Under the pieces are notes generated by a model. It made no database searches, was not told the DNA's origin, and worked only from the letters and a program-made list of their open reading frames with translations. Both the position numbers and the translations under genes were made by a program. 64,000 bases of DNA from Diospyros lotus (Eukaryota; Streptophyta; Magnoliopsida; Ericales; Ebenaceae): positions 29,092,753-29,156,752 of the forward strand of contig NC_068349.1 in NCBI RefSeq assembly GCF_014633365.1, in the 5' to 3' direction. The number at the start of each line of letters is the position of its first letter. The first letter of the stretch is position 1. Positions 9,659-19,743 of the stretch are shown here, piece after piece.

Positions 9659-12226
9659 GCCCAATCATCATTTTTAATTCTTCTTCTTTCCAAGAATCCT
9701 GCCATGCTTCATATAATTTAAAATTCCAAACATCCCATTGGTTTAACCAATTTCTAAGAAAAATTCATAATTTTCATTTTCTAAAATTTTTGGCATTTAT
9801 CTCCAAAAATGCCCGAAAAAATCCCTTTATTTTGAAAATTCCTTCAGGGCCCAAAATCAATCAAGAAATGCCCCAAAATCCCCAATTTTTTTTTTTTCCA
9901 AATTTTTAAAAAAATTGGCCAACAGGGCATGCTAGCGTTCTCGAGGCCCCGCGTGAGTTGGCTGCACGGGTTAGCCATGGGCCATGTGTGCTGGCCATGC
10001 ATGCCTCGCGCGGTCACGCCCGCGCCCCCCCGTGAGTCCGGCCTCACTTGCTGCCTGCTATGGCCCCCTGCGGGCCTCGACTACCGCCACCTACCAACCT
10101 CACTCTTCTCTATTTCTTTTTCTTCTTCTTGGGCTTCCTAGTCCAAAATTTTCAAAATACAAATACCCACTTTTTATATCCCAAAAATCCTCATTTCACA
10201 AAAAAATAACACCAAAATAAACCTCAAGCATACTTCCAAAGTTTCCTTTCATTTCACAAATGAGGCTTACACAACCTTGTTGTTGCTCACATAATAACAT
10301 CCAAATAAAAATACACCCATGGTTTTAAGCTTTAGCAAGCCATTACCAACAAAATAAATTACAACCCATGAGTCAAATACAACATATAGGCCCCCATAAG
10401 CCATACAATGTTTTTGGATCTTCATTCCCATGCATCCACATGCCATTCCATCTTTGCCTTGATTCTTCCCATGCCTTTACAACCTATATGTGAGAGTAAA
10501 AATCTCATGAGATATTAAGCTCAATAAGAGTGGAATGACAATAAGTATGAACATGAATATAAAATGTGATGCCAATGCGTGCAATGCAACAAAGTTAGGG
10601 CTTCCATATCCTCACAACCACCTTGGTTTGAGGCTTTAACCTACCCTACCCCACACAACCACATGGCCATAGGTCCTTAAACACAAACAACATGCCAATG
10701 CATACATATTTGCTGATGAACCATACTTACAACCTTGCGAGCCACCATCCCATGGGGCTATCCCTTATCTTTTTCCATTCTTTGAAGCTTCAAGAACTTC
10801 CTAGCTTCATTGCCAACTCTTCTCCTTAAGAGATCCTTGCACAACATAGATCTATATTACTAAAGGAGAAATGAAAAGAAAGAAATCTAGCCTTTAAATG
10901 GCTAAAAACATAATCTTCTTACCTTTCTCCTCTTCTTTTCTTTTCTTTTCCTCCATTGGAAGACTTATTTCTTTCTTTCTCTCTCGAAATGGCCAAAGAA
11001 GACAAGTCTTCTTTACACTTGCCTATTTATATTAGCTCTCTCATCTTTCTAAGAACAAATTCTAGCCATTGGATCTTTCTTGAAGTTAAGAGAAGAAATC
11101 CTAGCCTTTCACCAAAAGCACAATCCATGTGCTTTGTAAGAACAAATCTTAGCCATTCACTTTTCTTTTAAAGAATACATCTTAGCCATTGATTTCAATC
11201 CACTCAAGACTCACTCTTGGCCTTTGGATCTTTCCCCACTTTATGAGAACAAATCTCATCCCTCCAAAGAAGCATAATCTAAGTGTTTTGCTAGGTTCTA
11301 ATCCTAGCCTTTGATTTATTTTGGAGATTAAATCTCCACCTTCCAATTATCTCTCTTTATAAATATCTCCACCCATTTGGAAATCCATGCCAACTTCTAA
11401 GACTTAATGGTGGCCCTTAGATCACATTCCAAATCCAAGAATCAATCTCATTCATTGAATTTTCATTTCTTTCTCATTTAAATTAATGAGACTATTTTCA
11501 TCCATCATGCATATATATATATATATATCTTGAAAGACATTTAAATTAAATTTTTGGGAGACTAATTTCACCATGACAACTTGAGAGACAATTCTCTCTC
11601 ATGGGCATTTATTTTATCTCTCCCATTTTCCACCATAAATGCATGACTAATTTCATTTTTCTTTTGGATTTATTTAAATCCTACATAATCATGCCTCTCA
11701 TTAAATGCTTGAAAGATTAAAACCATTTCTTTTTGCATTTATTTAAATAGCTCCATTATGTTGGCCAAGAGCTTGCCAAGTGTCTCCCTTAGACACTAAC
11801 CTTGGCTTCCAAGCTTCCATCCAAGCCACCCATGTGCTCCACCACATTAATTCACCAATTTAGGGAAAAATTAATTATTTTCTCTCATAATTGAATATTC
11901 TCTATTTTTCCCATTTTTTCATAATTTAATTCCTTTATGGAATTTACTCCAAATTACTACAATGCCCTTTGTGAATTATTAATCTCATTTATCTCCACAT
12001 AAATACAAAAATGAGAAATTAATTCACTTCCATGCTTAATTCCTCCTAGGAATTATTTTTCAATTTACCAAATTACCCTTTATTGTACTTCACTATCCGA
12101 ATTATCAAAATGCCCCTCTCATAGGGCACCATTATTCTCAAGGATTCATTACCTTCTTAAGGGCATTTTTGGAAGTTTCTCACTTCCTTTCTCATTCTCT
12201 TAACACCAGTAACACTGGGTGTTACA
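9659..12226 (-). repeat. Main part of the T2 minus-strand LTR
   Basis: Noncoding LTR sequence. On the minus strand it reads from TGTAACACCCAGT (12226) through a promoter region with TATAAATAG (about 11023-11031) to a GC-rich block at 9925-10090 followed by GGGGATTTTGGGGC, as in the T2 LTR at 42730-42930. A TA microsatellite is at 11511-11529. ORFs at 9844-10220 are by-products of the GC-rich block. Confidence 0.75.
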
Positions 12227-14596
12227 TTTATGATGAAGACAACTCTATTGTGGACCGTTAATGACTTTTCTGCATATGAAATGTTATTTGGTTGGATGAC
12301 ATCAGGTAGATTAGTATGCCTGTATTGTATGGAAAACATAAAAGCTTTTAATCTCAAGTATGGTGGAAAGACATCATTTTTTGACTGTCACTAATAATTC
12401 TTGCCAATGAATCACCATTTTCGGAGGAATACAACTGTATTTCGAAAAAATAAAGTTGATAATTCTTGTCCACCCCCTCGCTTAAGTAGAGAAAACGCAT
12501 TTAGTAGAGTATGTAATATCCCGTCTATCTTATAACAACAAGATTGTGTTATGACCGGATATGGTGTGCAACACAATTGGACAAAAAAGTATTTTTTGGG
12601 ACTTGCCATATTGGAAAGATAATCTTATCCGACACAACTTGGATGTCATGCACATCAAGAAGAATATTTTTAACAATCTTTTCAATACAATCATGGACAT
12701 GAAAGGTAAAACTAAAGATAATAGTAAAGCTATAATGGACTTGAAGGAATATTACAGGCGAAAGGAGTTAGAATTAGTAGAACGCAGTGGGGATAAATAT
12801 TGGAAACCCAAGGCCCAATATACTTTCACGAGGGAGCAAAAGTTAAGTGTTTTGAAATGGATAAAAGAACTTAAACTCCCTGACGGATATGCATCTAGAT
12901 TAGACGGATGTGTTGATATGAAGAATGAGAAGTTGTTTGGATTGAACAGTCATGATTGTCCTGTTCTTATGGAATGGTTACTTCCAACGTCATTTTCAGG
13001 ATTACTAGATCAGATTTGGAGTCCAATAACTAAGTTATATTAATTTTTGAAAGAAATATGCTCAACAACATTAAGAACTAAATATTTGGCAGTTATGGAA
13101 CAGAACATCTCGATCATTTTATGCACAATGGAGCGTGTATTTTTGCTTGGATGATTTAACCCAATGAAGCATCTCCCAGTACACTTAGCTTATGAAGCAA
13201 TGGTTGGGAGCACAATCCAATACAGATGGATGAATCCATTTGAACGGTAATAATAATTTTAATTCATATAATTTATTATGTTTTCTTTCATAAATTGAGG
13301 AGACTTTTAAATGACTTAGGTTCCTCAACACTTTAAAGAAGAAGGTCCGAAATAAAGCTCTCGTATCTGTGAAGCATATTTAATTGAGGAGATGACCACA
13401 TTTGGTTCATATTATTTTGAATCAAATATTCAATCTACGAGGACGAGAGCCCCTTGAAATGATGACGGGGGAGAATCTTTGCATGCACAAATCTCAATCT
13501 TCAATTATCCAAGCCATGCAGCTGGTTCAATGAAAACAAGATGGTTGGATGTGAATAAGTTCCAAACATCAAAGTTGTATGTCCTGCTAAGTACGCCAGA
13601 GGTTGAACCTTATATTGAGTAAGAACCTAAACTTATATTAATATATTTATGAGTTCATATTAATCATTTTGTCATATTAGGTTGATATATAACTTTATTG
13701 TTTCAGCATGTACACAAACATGTTACATGAATTATCGCTAGTAATCAGTGATGAAGAATTAGACAAACAAATCGATGAGCATTTTTGTGTTTGGTTCCAT
13801 AATCATATAAGTTTGCAAAATTTAGGATATTTCTTACTTTAATGTTAATTATGTATATATAAAGTGATGCAAATATTTGGTTAGGTTAATTTGGGTGACG
13901 AAGTTATTGCAGACCCATTAATTCAGAGCATAAGGTTGGGGCCAACTCCCAACGTGAGACATTGACCAATATATTTCGTCAATAGATAGAAATTTCATAT
14001 TGTTGAATGGAGTCAGAGTAGGTCAACAGAAAACTATGGTGTTTATGTGTTTGCGTCAGGGAATAGAGCTCCACATATGAATTATTATGGAAAACTTATA
14101 GACATAATTGAGTTGGAATATGCAGGCTTACCAATAAAAAGTATGATTCTGTTCAAATGTGAATGATATGATCCAAATCCATGAGGAACTAAAATTCATG
14201 ATAAATATGGAATTGCAAACATTCAATCATCAAGAAGATACAGGAAATATGATCCATTCATATTTGCCCAACAAGCTGAACAAGTATATTACACGGCTTA
14301 CCCTAACTACTATCATGATAAAAATGGTTGGATGGTTGTAATTAAAACAAAGGCATGAGGTACAATAAATGCTCCTAAAGTTAACATAGAAGAACCTTTC
14401 CAAGATGATGAAATATTGTAACTGCATGTAATCGATGTAAATGTTGACCTCGAAGGCACTTTACAAGACGATAATGGGTCAGTAGAGGAAGTTGATATCT
14501 CCAATATTGTTGAGGAAGAAGAAGATGATATGGAGGAAAAGTCTGTTTTAGAAGAAGACGAGGAAGATATATTGTCTGATGAGAGAGATATATAGA
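12227..14596 (+). pseudogene. CACTA TNP2-type transposase, central and C-terminal parts
   Basis: Continues the gene interrupted at 1045. Recognisable blocks in order: WTVNDFSAYEMLFGW (12255-12300); FWDLPYWKDNLIRHNLDVMH (about 12590-12650); LNSHDCPVLMEWLLP (about 12940-12985); HLAYEAMVGSTIQYRWM (about 13178-13230, the DUF4218 region); TRTRAPRNDD (about 13435); GVYVFASGNRAPHMNYYGKL (about 14038-14098); and YDPFIFAQQAEQVYY (about 14250-14295, DUF4216). The end is acidic (EEEEDDMEE). An AT-rich stretch at 13249-13320, starting with GTAATA, may be an intron. Stops at 13042, 14159 and other places and frame changes inactivate it. The longest open piece is 12561-13043. Confidence 0.88.
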
Positions 14597-14672
14597 AGAA
14601 GATGACTGGTAGTTTTTTTTTGTGTGTTTGCATGTTAATTAATAACCTTTGTATTTTTAAAATATGATATTC

Positions 14673-14719
14673 TTTTAGTGATGGATTTTTCCGTCACTAA
14701 AATTAATTTTTCTTGTAGT
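14673..14719 (+). repeat. CACTA right terminus with subterminal inverted repeat
   Basis: TTTTAGTGATGGA-TTTTT-CCGTCACTAAAA (14673-14702) is the kind of inverted subterminal repeat found at plant CACTA ends. It is followed by TTTTTCTTGTAGT at 14707-14719. The canonical end is TTCTTGTAGTG, so the last G is changed to T here. Its position just after the transposase gene supports it as the element's 3' end. The left end is outside the window. Confidence 0.7.
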
Positions 14720-15144
14720 TAGCGAGGCAGTCGAGAGGCGTTGACTTCTTCTCCTCCTTTCCATTTCTTTTTCCCTTTTTCTCCTTTGGTTTGGATGTCT
14801 TAAGAAGCGATTTTAGGGAGTGGTGGCTGATTTTCATCATCTTTTTCCTTCCCTTGAGTGGATTTTTCCAGGTTGGAGTCTTGTGGAAGCTTTCTTCAAG
14901 CTTGGATCAAGAGTGGAGCATAGAAAGGCAAGTTCTACTTCTTTTTTTTTGTTTTGTTTAAGAGGTAGGTTCCTTTTGCTCCTTTGGTCTTTCTTTCTTA
15001 ATATAGGAAGTTCCTTTTAGTGTTGTTGTTGTTGTTGTTCTTCTTCTTCTTCTTCTTCTCATATGCAAATTCCTTTCCCTTTATTCTTTTAAAAGGAAAG
15101 ATCCTTTATTTTATACCTTTTGGGAGATGTAAGTTTTTGTTTCT
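14720..15144 (+). other. Noncoding flank between the CACTA end and a T2 LTR
   Basis: Pyrimidine-rich sequence with a GTT/CTT microsatellite at 15021-15059. It may be part of the LTR here called H0, which resumes at 17812. No coding support. Confidence 0.4.
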
Positions 15145-17811
15145 TGTAACACCATGTGTTGTGTGAATATTAAATGAGTTAAGATTGAAATTGAAGGCAA
15201 GAGAATTTTTTCAAATTTATCTTAATTGGAGAAATAGGGGTGTATAAATTTAAGATGCCTTAAGAAGGGTAATTTTGTAATTTGGACCATAACTCTATAA
15301 AGGTAGATTATTTTGTGGAAAATGTATATATATAAATGTATGTTTGGATTTTATGTGGAAAATTTTTTTTTGCTTTGAATTATGGAGAAATTAAAGGATG
15401 GTCAAGATTTAAGATTTGGAGCCAAGTAAGAGTGGATTGTGACACTTGGCAAAGTCTTATGCAAGGAGATGAAGATAGATTAAAGAAATAAAAAATTGGC
15501 TAATTAAGTGTGGTTGAGACACTTGGCAAGATCTTGTGAAGGGAGAATGAGGAATTGAAATTAATTCAGAAAGGAAAAGATAAGTGTCTCTCAAGCATTT
15601 AATGAAGGCCATCATTATGTTGAATAAAGAATGCAAAAGAAAATAGAAAGTGGTCATGCATTTATTGTGAAAAATAGAAAGAATTAAATAAATGAGATCT
15701 AAATAGAAATTAATCTTTCAAGATGATGACATGAAAATAGTCTCATTAAAATAAATGGGAAGAAATTAAAAATTCAAGATGGATCTAATGGATAAGAATT
15801 GGTCTTAGAATGGGAATTGATCCAAGAGCCACAAATGAGTCTTGAAAGTTGGCATGGATTGCTAACATAAATGAAAATTAATTTTAAATGATTAGAATGG
15901 ATGATAGAGATCATTCTTGGGTAAGAATCAAGTGCCAAGATGGAATCTTTCATGAAGACAAAGATTGTGCTTCTTCCTAGGGTGGAGATTAAATCTTATT
16001 AGATCAATGGATGAGATTAAGCCTCCCAAAACACATGGATTGTTCTTGTAATGGAGGGTTAGGATTTGTTCTCCCAACCTATTAAGATCCAAGGGCTTGG
16101 ATTAAGTCTTGGAATGGAGATAATTAAAGAATAAAGAAAAAGGAAGAAGAAGAAGAAGAAGAAGAAGAAGAAGAAGAAGAAGGCCAAACTCTTTTGGCCG
16201 AGAGTGCATCTTTGAAGAAGAAGAAGAAGAGAGGAAGAAGTAAAGAGCAAGAAGAGGTAAGCTCTTAACCTAATTGATTATAAGTAAAAGCAAGGAAAGT
16301 CTCCTTGTTTATTTTATTTTCTAGTCTTCAAGAAAGCTTTTAATGATAAAAAAATTTATTTTTTTTAAGGGTTGAAAGCAAAGGGTCTTGAAAGCTAAAG
16401 TAAGGGTTAAGATCTAGAGGAGATAAGGTAAGCGATGATTCCATGGGTGGTGGTCTTGCATGTTTTGTAAGTGATATTTTATGAGTTTTCATGTAGTTGC
16501 AAGCATTATGCATTTTGTATGTGATCTAGTGGACTTATGGCCACAAGGAGAACTAAGAGTGAAAAAAGGGTTGGTTGAAGCCTCCATCTTGAAAGGTTGT
16601 GAAGGCAAGGATGACTACCCCTATTATGCATTACATCTTACATTACACGACTACTTATGCTCTCATTTACTTTGCATTGCACACTTACTAAGCAATGGCT
16701 TATAAGCTCATTTTGGACCTCTTTGTAAGTGTTGAAAACTCCAAGGGAAAGGGTATTTTGGAAGGTTAATGGCTATGACCATTGAAGACTAAAGTTGTGT
16801 AGTCTATGTATTTTGGTTTATGATGTAAAGTTAAGTATGTATTTCATTTTGGTTTGACGTGTATGAAGCTTTTAATGTGATGTATGGTGGCCAAAGTAAG
16901 GGATTTTTTATGCATATTTTCCAAAAATAATTTCTAAAAATTTTGGGATTTTGTTTTTTTTAAAGGGGTGAAGGTGGCAGTAATGCAGCAGGGCAGTGAG
17001 GCAATGAGCGGGGGCACACAGCTGGTGCGCTTGACCTGCATGGCGCATGAGGCCCATGGTCGCATGGCACGTGCACGACTAACAAGCACATGAGCACAAG
17101 TTGGGCATGTGGCCAACACGCGACGCAGCAGGCCTCCACCTCTGCCTTTCCCTTTGACCAATTTTGGAATAAAAAGAATAATAATAAAGAAGGGGAAGAA
17201 AATGAGGATTTAGAGTGAAGAAGAAATATATATATATATTCAGGGGAAGGAAAATGGAATTTGCGAAAAAAAATTATTAAATTATGAGAAATAATTTGGG
17301 AAGCCTTGGGAAATTTTTTGCAATTTTGCTAGATAAATTTTGAAAATTTTGGCAAGAAGGAAATTTTATGCGGGGATAATTTGAAGGCTTATTTGGTAAT
17401 TCTTGATATGCTATAATGAAAAGCCGAAGATGATTTTTTTCCCAAGTGGTAATGGTTGGATTATAATTAATAGAATCGAAGCCCCAAATAGAAAATACAT
17501 AAATCCCTTAGACCCTCGTCATCGTTAGTCAATATTAGGGATGCAAAGTGAATCATCAGTGTGATTTTCAGTTGGATCCTGGGTGAGTCACCCTTAAGCC
17601 GTTTGTTATAGCTAAGGAGGGTGATACCTACTTAGGATTTTGGGTTTCCTATGTTTGTATCCTTGAGTGGACCGAAGGGAAGGACGAAGCCTAGTTCCCA
17701 CCTAGGATGTTGGCCTTGAAACATAGTATGTCCCTTCATTATTACCCTACTGTGTGAATAGTCTGGTTGATTATTCATGAGTGACACTTGTGGTAGGAAC
17801 GGGGTGTCATA
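15145..17811 (+). mobile_element. Solo LTR of family T2 (plus strand)
   Basis: Begins TGTAACACC and ends GGGGTGTCATA, where the last CA has become TA. It shares with the T2 LTR at 40408 the phrases AGGTAAG(C/G)GATG (16427 here), GTGGTCTTGCATG, a degenerate stem-loop at 16696-16710, a GC-rich block (16970-17145) and the closing GGGAAGGACGA...CCCACCTAGG...GTGACAC. An AAG microsatellite lies at 16143-16181. The flanks GTTTC and GTTTT are only a possible target duplication. No internal genes. Confidence 0.7.
16143..16181 (+). repeat. AAG/GAA microsatellite
   Basis: About 13 uninterrupted trinucleotide repeats, followed by a second shorter run at 16215-16230. On the minus strand it yields a poly-Phe ORF, which is not a gene. 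Confidence 0.95.
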
Positions 17812-18154
17812 GTTTTCTCTATCTTGCCATAATCCTAAGAAATCTCTATTTGTGAGATTTGAGGCAAGAAGTCCTCGTTTTGGCATAAGGGGCTTGTGTT
17901 CATTGGTTACTTATAAAGTTTGTAAATCTCTCTTGTCTCTCGTTGTTTTGAGTCAATTTCCTTTCAAGCCTCAAATAGGGTCTTGAGTCACCCTATATTT
18001 CTTACGAATGATCCTTTTTTTTATTTTTTTGGCTAGGGGTGAGATCATGCAAGTGTTTGTTGTATTTTGCATGTATTTGGGCTTGTTGTAAGCCTCATTT
18101 GTTGTTGTTTGTCGACCACTTAGCTTGATTTGTTGAGTGATTCAGTGTAAGTGG

Positions 18155-18245
18155 TTCTGTCTATCGATAGATGGGGTGCAATTTGTCGATCAATTTTATG
18201 TATATGAGCTGTTTATCGACAGATGGGGTGCAATCTATCGACTGA
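18155..18245 (+). repeat. Pair of CG-centred repeats around ATGGGGTGCAAT
   Basis: CTATCGATAGATGGGGTGCAAT...GTCGATC is followed about 60 bp on by TTATCGACAGATGGGGTGCAAT...ATCGACTGA. Each half holds two ATCGA-type motifs in inverted relation flanking the same 12-base core. Confidence 0.75.
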
Positions 18246-18813
18246 TTCTCCCTTATTGGTATTAGTTCTCTTCATTTTGTTATTTATTGGATTCCAACCT
18301 TTTTTACAATTGGTTAAATAGCCCATTCAACAATCTTAGTATCGATTCATTATCTTTGAGTGGTGAGAATACCATTATAGGCATAGTGGGGCTTGTTTAT
18401 GATTATGAGTGTTAAGTTGGATGAGGGTAATGATATGGCTTAATTCTATAAAAATAAATGTGTTAGAAATTGCCTATGTGTATGTGCTCAATGCGGTTGG
18501 GCACCTTCTATATTCTTGCTTGGGTTTATGAATGCATTAGGAGTTATGAATATGTATATAAGGGTGATAATACTTATGTGTCTATGGTAAGTGTTGTCTT
18601 GGGTATTGCTAGTGAGAACATGGCCTTAATGAGCCTATGCATGTGTGTGTTATAGTATGTTAGTATATATATATAACCATAAAGAGTGATGGCTTGGAAG
18701 AATCATTAAAAGGTGTGACCATGTGTAGGAAAGTGTGTAATTGTGCTTATTATGTTTAAGTGTTGTGTTATGACTGTTGCACGCGGGGTATACCCTGGAA
18801 GCTTTCCTAGCAT

Positions 18814-19054
18814 GATCTAATGCATTCGATACTCGCCTGAAATGGTCAGGTGCGTGTGTGGTACGGCTCATAATACTTGCCTAGCGTGAACTAGTGCATG
18901 TGATACTCACCCGAGATAGTTGGTGCGTGTGGAGCTTCGACTCATGATACTTGCTTAGTGTAATCTAGTGCATATGATACTCGCCTGGGGTAGTAAATGC
19001 GTGTGGGCCTTCGACCCTTGATGCTCACCTGGTGAGAAACCAGTGCATGAGAGG
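18814..19054 (+). repeat. 74-bp tandem repeat, 3.3 copies
   Basis: Units start at 18814, 18888, 18962 and 19036, an exact 74-bp period. The shared core is CTAGTGCATRTGATACTCRCC and GTGCGTGTGG. Divergence between units is moderate. Noncoding, in the H0 LTR. Confidence 0.9.
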
Positions 19055-19279
19055 ACACTGATCCTCATATTAGTATGGTAAAGTTATTGTTATATTAGTC
19101 CTTATGATAATATGATAAAGTTATGAATATGTGTTGTGACAATATTGTTGAATATGTGATCCAATGGGGTATAGGAAAGGATTGTCTAACTTTGTGAGTA
19201 GTTTTGACTTATTATATTCCCGTTGCTCTATTCTTGTTTATGGTTTATATTACTGCTAACATACTTTGATTATACTTGT

Positions 19280-19295
19280 TGAGTCTTGTGACTCA
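19280..19295 (+). other. Covarying LTR stem-loop, copy in H0
   Basis: TGAGTC-TTGT-GACTCA: a perfect 6-bp stem with a 4-base loop, 25 bp before the copia insertion. Confidence 0.75.
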
Positions 19296-19319
19296 CCCTT
19301 TGTTTTGTATCATTCCAGG

Positions 19320-19730
19320 TGTTAGAATTGCGGTTACATTGGGATAAGTTTCCTAATGATAAGATAAATGTTATTAATTTGAATTTGTTTCAAATTCATT
19401 AGCATTTGAATTTTAATAATATAATGGGATAAGAAATTGGAATTTGAATTAGATTCAAATTCCTAAAGAGATATGCCTATCTACATCTATGTGATATTTA
19501 TAAATAGGCATAAAGCTTGATGAAACATATATAATAATCAGAGTTAGTTTCTGATCGCTCATATACCTTCTCCGGTATCACCATTCGAGTCTCGGGCAGA
19601 CAAGGGGTGGACATATAAGAAAGCTTTTATAGTTTTCTTCCACAAAGGTCGTTAGCCAAATCAGTTTCAATTGTTCCGCTGCGATCCAGGTATTTTACAT
19701 ACCGTTTGCTATGTGTTCAAAAGTTCTATA
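19320..19730 (+). repeat. Copia 5' LTR (411 bp)
   Basis: Begins TGTTAGAATTGCGGTTACA and ends GTTCTATA, where CA has become TA. A TATA box lies at 19499. The same length as the 3' LTR supports them as a pair. Confidence 0.92.
19499..19508 (+). promoter_or_regulatory. Copia LTR TATA box
   Basis: TATAAATAGG in the middle of the 5' LTR; the 3' LTR has TATAAATA at 50983-50990. This position fits the U3 promoter of the element. Confidence 0.65.
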
Positions 19731-19731
19731 G

Positions 19732-19743
19732 TGGTATAAGAGC
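19732..19743 (+). promoter_or_regulatory. Copia primer-binding site, initiator tRNA-Met type
   Basis: TGGTATAAGAGC, one base from the TGGTATCAGAGC that pairs with the 3' end of initiator tRNA-Met, two bases after the LTR. Confidence 0.8.

Larger units (their letters stand above)
1046..12226 (-). mobile_element. Solo LTR of family T2, split by element E1
   Basis: On the minus strand the LTR starts TGTAACACCCAGTGTTACTGG at 12226 and ends near 1046 in GGGGCATCAAA, matching base for base in layout the T2 LTR at 40408-43358 (GGGGCGTCACA). Its own sequence is 1046-1254 plus 9659-12226, about 2.8 kb. The 5-bp target duplication TTTAT is present at 1041-1045 and 12227-12231. It contains a GC-rich block (9925-10090) and a TATA-like CTATTTATA at about 11023-11031 (minus-strand TATAAATAG). 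No internal coding region or primer site is present, so it is a solo LTR inserted in the CACTA transposase gene. Confidence 0.85.
17812..19319 (+). mobile_element. Part of a Ty3-like LTR (H0) that received the copia element
   Basis: Noncoding. It contains a pair of CG-centred short palindromes (18155-18245), a 74-bp tandem array (18814-19054) and the stem-loop TGAGTC-TTGT-GACTCA (19280-19295). It ends TTCCAGG where the copia element begins. All other LTRs here with this stem-loop also carry it shortly before CCAGGT or a similar phrase, so I read this as the 3' half of a Ty3 LTR that continues at 51220. Its start is hidden by the T2 LTR and the CACTA element. Confidence 0.5.

Noticed and set aside
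16059..16250. Poly-Phe/Leu ORF on the minus strand
   Set aside because: Translation of an AAG microsatellite.
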